Origin: Eutypa lata
Lineage: Eukaryota > Ascomycota > Sordariomycetes > Xylariales > Diatrypaceae
Direction: 5' to 3'
Assembly (NCBI GenBank): GCA_022661535.1
Contig: JAKULF010000004.1
Location: 3,534,001-3,598,000, forward strand
DNA: 64,000 nt
Shown: positions 58,236-64,000 of the stretch, in pieces
Position numbering within the stretch: the first letter of the stretch is position 1
How the letters are laid out: every line of letters starts with the position of its first letter
The notes under the pieces: model-generated
Told to the model about the DNA's origin: nothing
The model's input: only the letters and a program-made list of their open reading frames with translations
Database searches by the model: none
Position numbers and translations under genes: made by a program

Positions 58236-61200
58236 TGCGGTGGTCGTCAGTTCGGTCGTCAATGGCTACTCGATGTCGTTATATACCTGGTAAAGGTAGT
58301 TCTTCTTGCCCAAGAGGTAAATAATTCTAAGCTTGCGAACGATGATGATGCTAGCACTTGCCGGTGCGAAAGTACCCGCTAAGCCGAAAATCACTACTGT
58401 GTTAATTTGATATTGGTGAACTGAAGACACTGTACGGCCCGCTTCGGCTGTCCCTTCCGGTATCTACCATACCGACCTCCCGTAACAGGTGATTCTCCCT
58501 ATCCATCGTAGACTTGACCATGCTTCCTTTCGAATGAAGTGAACCTGATTCGCCTACCTACGTATTTGTATGCGTCCTTAACTAGGTATACTAGGTATAC
58601 TAGACCGCATACCCTTGGCGATTTTTAATAACCAGTAGTTATATTATTCGAAGGAGCTTTGAATGCGAGAGTCCCAAATATTACTCGTCAATTCGTCTAG
58701 GGCCTTGGTTGGAATTTGGGCATGAATGTAATGACCGTAGTTCTTCAGGCCTGAACCTCATATTCAAGACCTACTAATTATATAAATACTTGTATAACTG
58801 CACAACCGAGCCCTACGTGGTTGTCAATGCTAAATATACCATTTGGATATGAAGAAGTGTCAATGCACTGTAGCAGTCAGTGTTGGTGTTAGATAGCTTT
58901 CTAACTGTATTTCTAGGTAATATAGTTGTTTTACTTCATCTCATGAGAAGGTGATAGGACTAGTGACATCTATGGATAGTTGCCATCGCTAAACACCGAC
59001 TAGGCATGTTGCGCCTTAGTATCACTTTCAGGTGTTAGGAGACAACCGGTATTTAGTATAATTACTAGAGGTAGGGAGTCTGTAGAACATATGTCGAAGT
59101 TCATTGCCTTCCAAGAAAACCTAGAAGGTTAGGTTGTAAACCGTTAATGGTGCTAAAACATTAATAACTAAAAGCCAGGATTGACTGCCTGGATTCTTTG
59201 CTTGGTGATGGTTACATCTTAAACTAGCTGTAATTTCCAACTTCTAGTCCGAGAAAACGTCTCTAATAAGCTTTTAGGGGTGTGTTGCAAGTGGTGTATA
59301 ATACCCATGGCAAATATTTCCTCTCTGAAATAGCTACTTAACATTGTATTACTAGGTATCTGCTACTTTAGATTATAATCGGTATGTTGCACATGTTAGC
59401 TGCAAAGGAGTTGGCAACATATATATATTGAGTCTATTTGGTCATAGATCCCCATGAGGGGAGAGCCTGGCATATATGCACTGTTTTTACTACAACAGGT
59501 ATTGCACTATCTTCAAGTATCCTAGTGATAGTGCTATAAGCACCTATATGCTAAGATGTAGGATAATAAACTGAGGACCTACTACTTGGTAGCCTGGAAG
59601 GCTTGATTTATTGACTTGGCATTGATAAGTCATCCTTACAGGATTATGTAACTATAGCAGACACTCCAGGACGGGTGGAAAGATGTTTTATTGCACAAAC
59701 TGCATCTGAAAGGTCTTTATCCCCTGGTTTTATACTTGCTGGCTGCTTTAAAGCTGACCAAACGGGATAATAAGTTATCTCTTGGCCTACGCTTTATTAG
59801 TATGACCATGTCCTCGCCGGTCTTAGTCACTGTTAGATGATTTTTGCCCATTTGTGGTGCATACTTCCACCCTACAGGTGCTTTTAGTGTACACTGAATA
59901 TCAACTTGTTATAAATCACCTTTCTGGGTGTACGTTGCAGACCCTAGATGGGTATGGCACACGAGGTCCTGTTTCTGCTAACAATATTTTCGACGACTGT
60001 TCGACCCAGCGTTTGGATTACTTAGAAAGTTACTTGCTGTGATGCATGCGTGGTTATGTGCATCATGAAAGGCATACTAAACCCATATAACGCCTTCTGT
60101 GATGTGTTTAGCAGTGTCAGCATATTTGTTCTTTATTAATACGTACCCCGGCAGCTCTTTCTAGACAGGACACTACTGTTATGCCGTATATATTTCCCTA
60201 GTTTACTTACTGTTCTCTAATATATACTTATTGCACAACCATGGTAGCCTTTCAGTACGTAATTGTACGTTGCTTCCATAATTAATACCTTCTTTGGATA
60301 ATCAGTACGGTGATAACAGACAATGTGGGTCACACGCCCCTTTTATCACTAGGTACCAGATATATTTGACGATACATCGCTGCCTATCCAGAGAGATTGG
60401 GGCTGAAACACTCTAAAATTACTCCAGTAACCAGCCCTAAAGCAGACAATTGCAAGCTACCAAGTTTGAAGTGCCACTGCAGATGTTGGGGGAACAGTTT
60501 TCTTGAGGTCTGCATGTTAGGTGATGTTATGGAGCAATAGACACCCGGGAATCTCCTACAACGCTATTAGCACACCTACTGATAAATATTAAACAATCTT
60601 TTTGGTACAGAAGGTTTTAAAGCCGTGTGCAATGCCCTAACTTGGCAAGGCCTGCCCCCGTGGAGAAGATATAACACACCATCTACTTGGATAGCTATCC
60701 CTGGTCCAAAACAGTTGTGATCTTGGTAGCTAGGCACATATTAGTAGTATATCTATTATATGTAACCTCTAGCAATATCAGGTACACCCTATCATCAATA
60801 GTCGTTTACTCATTCTCTATTCCCTCTTATCCCGAGCATATGATATCTCTAAAGAACCCAGCTGACTGATATGGATTATATAGCAATTTTGACAACTCCC
60901 ATACGAATCGCCATGTTCTAGAACTGGTCAGCCTCCCTACCTGCCAAATCCTTCGCCTTACCGAGTCGACGCCCCGTTTTTTGTATCTACAAGATCAAAG
61001 AAGTTGGAAACACCATGGTTAAGGATCCTTGTTTAATACCTCCCCAACTCAGAACCATCAATCTCCGAGTTTCAGAAGCGAGCCTCTCAAGATGGCCAAG
61101 AACCTATCAGCCCAATACCACCTTCGAGCATGTTCCACGAAAAGAATAAGTTATGGAGATAGAACGACAGATATACCAATGGGACCGGGGCGCTCCTTTA

Positions 61201-62610
61201 ATATAGCTTAAATTGTGTCCTATTACCGGTAGCCCGGCTATTGTCAGGAGAGCAAAATATTTGGTAGCTTTCGATCATGTCCCTTAGAAGAATGTTGTAT
61301 ATGGCGGATGTTACAATCAATAATGAGGTCCATTACCACCTTTACTTCCCTAAACACTATACCAAACTAGTTCTAAAGAATACCATTTTTCGGCCCACCA
61401 AACAAGATCGTACAACGGCACCCTGTTGTTTGTACCAGCTAGCTCCGGGCTCTTTTGTCTTAGTCATACCCCTATACGATTTAACTTGGCACCCCTCGCC
61501 TGAAGTCACTATTGAAAGATGATACTTGGCAATCAACTGGTTGTTATACCTACGACAGAGATAACGTAGACGAGATGTCTATTGCATCCTATTTTCTAGC
61601 TATAGGCTGGTTCGTAGCAATGCATGTTTCCCGTCTGGCCAATAGACTTTTCACTCTGGTCCATCTAGTTAGGACCTATGGCTTCTATCTCCTTCTCCCC
61701 GTAGAGATGACATCGTGTGACTGTCAAAGCGGATGTCCTATCTTCTGCGTAATTTAATACACAGCCCCTCTAGATTACTTACGTTATAAAATAGAGGAAT
61801 AGCTAGTTTGCCTGCCGATCTAATAACCATTTCTTTGCAATCACATTTTGGACTGGAGCTTGACTATATATATCTAAGGTTGCCCTGAAGTTCTGTTCCA
61901 AGCATAGAACTTGTAGGCATGAAGATGGCTAGGTTCTCGATGTATCTACGCAAAAGAAACTAGAAAGAACAAGAATATAATACATAGATAGGCAACAGTT
62001 GCTACCAAGAAGATTCAAGAGGGGTTTGCCGATAAGTGAAGTTATACATAGACACTCCTTATCGGTACCAGTACCCTGAATCACGTGCACCCCCCGTAGG
62101 CATAGGTTTGAAACTGTCTACCTCCTACTACCCACCTGCCTAGGTTACTCACCTACTACACTTCGCACTTTCCTCAACTTATCACCCCCATCAAAGTGTA
62201 ACCCCATACCATTTGGTCTCGCACCCTTCTACACATCAATCACCCCCACAAAACATCACCCATACATACCTACCTCTACTTACCTCTACCTACCTACCAG
62301 TGGACCCATCCCTTGTGTCTGCTTTTTGTCGCATCCACTTCATCAACTTCTGAAGAGTAATCAACAATCCCACCTGTATAACCTATCACACATTCTCCTT
62401 CCTTCCCTTTTTCCATCATCATCATCATTATCGGCTTGTCCGTTAGCCGTATCTCCGATCGACATCTTTCACATTTCCGCTTTCGCCGTTCTTCGGCTTC
62501 CCGACAGTTTCAATAGTTTCCCATCACCGGGTCTGTATTTCTATCGCCACTTTCCTAGCCTGGATCGTCGTTATTGCAGTGGACAATTCTCTTTGCCCAA
62601 CGTGACTAGG
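58236..62610. other. Gene-poor region, no gene recognised
   Basis: About 4.4 kb. Composition is moderately AT-rich without the extreme bias of the two islands. Several short frames lie at 60,687-61,757 (+), but none shows a known motif and they are separated by stops. They might be a decayed mobile element. From about 62,100 rightward the plus strand becomes strongly pyrimidine-rich (CCTACCTACC, CCATCATCATC), consistent with a promoter and leader of the gene at the right edge. Confidence 0.45.
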
Positions 62611-63710
62611 TGAGTCCTGTTCTATACTTTTGACCCTATATTCATATTCTCTGTTTCTTTCCCGCGTCTGTTCTGCGGCCGCGGTTGCGGTCGGGATCAG
62701 GATCGCATCCATTGGGGCGCAAAACCATCCAGTCCCTCTCTCTTTCATGCTTCCTCTTCCATCTTCCCTCGAGATCATCATCTCTTCCTCTGATTTCCCT
62801 TGGACCATTGGCATTCCTCGAGGTACGTGGAAATGGTGCGCTCGATGCGAGAAATCCCTTCTATTATCTCGCCGTCTGCCATAGCTTCAGTACACATCAT
62901 CTCCCCTTGACTAGCATTGTGCCGACCGCCTGGTTTGTTGCTTAGCCTTGCACTGAATGCCATGATGCCATATATAATCCCCGATCTGGCCGTTGCGCAA
63001 TACAATGACCGGACTGCCTGACGACCCCCAGTTGCTCTGCCTGCCCTGTCCCATTCCCCGTGTCTGCAGGCATTACCATTACCAAGTGCACTGGTATGGC
63101 TGAATTTCAGGTAGAATGGCCACTGGTCCATGGTGGTGCTGATAGGGGCCTCCCGGGTAGCCGGGGATTAACCTGCAGATTAGCCCCTATATGCCCCGGC
63201 TCCTTGTGGTTTTTTGACGCCCTTCATAGTGTTGACATCCTTTTGAACCCCTCGTTTTGCCGAGCCCTGCAAGCACAGACACATCGTGATAAACACTTGT
63301 CAACTTATTGCCCCATCTCTCCTTGTTATCCCACCCTTCAAATTGACAGTCTGCGTCAGCAAGCAAACAACCACATCCATTGTAGCCTTGTTCGCATCTT
63401 TTCTGCCCCACCTTCAACCTTCATCAACATCATCTCCAACCTTCATCAACATCATCTCCAACCTTCATCAACATCATCTCCAACCACCATCAACCTTCAT
63501 CAATATCATCTTCCTTGAATCAGGACAACATCCAACCCATCAGGAAAAAGGCACTGCACACGCCATCATCAACTTCATAGCCTTTTCCATCATTTTCAAC
63601 ATTGATATTTGAAGAATTCAACTCTCCAAGAAGAAAAAACATTCCTTCCTCTGTATGACCACGCTAGCAACTTCACTAACTTCATCTGTTCCCAGACGAA
63701 TCTAACGATC
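62611..63710 (+). promoter_or_regulatory. Probable leader (with possible long intron) of right-edge gene
   Basis: A good donor (GTGAGT) stands at 62611 after pyrimidine-rich sequence, and a good acceptor (TTCCCAG) ends at about 63,695, 15 bases before the ATG. A 5' UTR intron of about 1.1 kb is therefore possible. A 22-bp tandem repeat lies inside this interval. This is inference from splice signals only. Confidence 0.4.
63415..63480 (+). repeat. 22-bp tandem repeat, three perfect copies
   Basis: Three exact copies of a 22-base unit made of CAACCTTCATCAACATCATC plus TC stand head to tail, followed by a degenerate continuation to about 63,512. It lies upstream of the start codon at 63711, in the presumed leader or leader intron. 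Confidence 0.9.
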
Positions 63711-64000
63711 ATGTCGAATATCGGTGATCAGACTGACAAGCCCACTGGTGGTGTTGCATCGCCAGATGGATCTTCGTCCTCTCAGGAGCAAGGAGGTAAG
63801 TCACATACTCCCGTTTTTCATTCTACCTTTGCTATGCACCATTGTAGCCCGTGAGGATGAGCGATTGCATTTTATCAACACCCCCGCCTCTTTGGCACCC
63901 TGATGCTGTGATCGTTAATAATGGACTCGCATTATTTGAACTTGACAACCCCACTTGTACAAGTATCAAGACCAGAACTGATTAATCATTGCAGGCGGAG
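63711..64000 (+). CDS. First exon of an unidentified gene, cut by the window edge
   Basis: From the ATG at 63711, a short exon (63711-63795) encodes MSNIGDQTDKPTGGVASPDG followed by a Ser/Gln run, ending at a GTAAGT donor. A plausible acceptor, TTGCAG, lies at 63,989-63,994, giving a 199-nt intron and leaving only six bases of exon 2. A nearer acceptor at 63,847 leads quickly to a stop. The low-complexity, Ser/Gly-rich N-terminus does not identify the family. Confidence 0.45.

Noticed and set aside
60687..61757. String of short plus-strand frames that might be a dead retroelement
   Set aside because: I could not find reverse-transcriptase, integrase or transposase motifs or terminal repeats.
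1..64000. tRNA genes and CRISPR arrays
   Set aside because: No convincing B-box with cloverleaf could be found by eye, and no regularly spaced direct repeats exist; a covariance-model scan would be decisive for tRNAs.

Overview
The window is a gene-bearing segment of a filamentous ascomycete chromosome, probably a sordariomycete. The genes carry short (about 50-230 nt) GT-AG spliceosomal introns with CTAAC/CTGAC-type branch sites. Several families are typical of Pezizomycotina (PalI, KapC, a divergent septin). Two almost pure A/T islands lack CpA, the footprint of repeat-induced point mutation (RIP). I see no bacterial, viral or organellar gene. The species cannot be named from sequence alone.

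Layout, left to right: palI pH-signalling membrane protein (970-3310, -); RIP-type AT island 1 (about 5.32-7.04 kb); mitochondrial UbiB/ABC1-family protein of the MCP2/CQD2 type (8156-10364, +); a broken small ORF (10861-11253, -); a divergent septin with an acidic insertion (13833-15481, +); TEX2/NVJ2-type SMP lipid-transfer protein (18024-21074, +); COX13 (22311-23090, -) divergent from APN2 (23713-25840, +); ribosomal protein L21 (27045-27835, -) divergent from S9/uS4 (28368-29134, +); SLU7 (29410-30900, -) divergent from REV3 (31447-36962, +); a 588-aa protein of unknown function (37824-39590, -).

The right half is looser. From 39.6 to 45.9 kb there is no intact gene, but a shattered G-protein alpha-subunit-like gene lies at 41.6-43.0 kb (-). 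Then come kapC bZIP (45927-47062, +), AT island 2 (49.0-50.85 kb) with a small inverted repeat at its edge, an F-box gene with three premature stops (51660-53005, +), a choline/ethanolamine phosphotransferase (53684-55074, +), TYW3 (55951-57052, +) and MIC19 (57475-58235, -). A 5.5 kb gene-poor stretch follows, and the first exon of a gene runs off the right edge (63711-64000, +).

The most telling context is the block TEX2, COX13, APN2, L21, S9, SLU7, REV3. These are the genes that usually flank the mating-type (MAT) locus in this group, yet only 1.2 kb without any recognisable MAT gene or SLA2 lies between APN2 and L21. Three housekeeping pairs (COX13/APN2, L21/S9, SLU7/REV3) are head-to-head with shared promoters of about 0.53-0.62 kb. 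The second theme is decay by C-to-T change: two AT islands, an F-box gene with exactly three stops, a small ORF with one TGA, and a frame-shifted G-alpha relic. Exon boundaries are my own reading of splice signals and family alignment, without transcript data.
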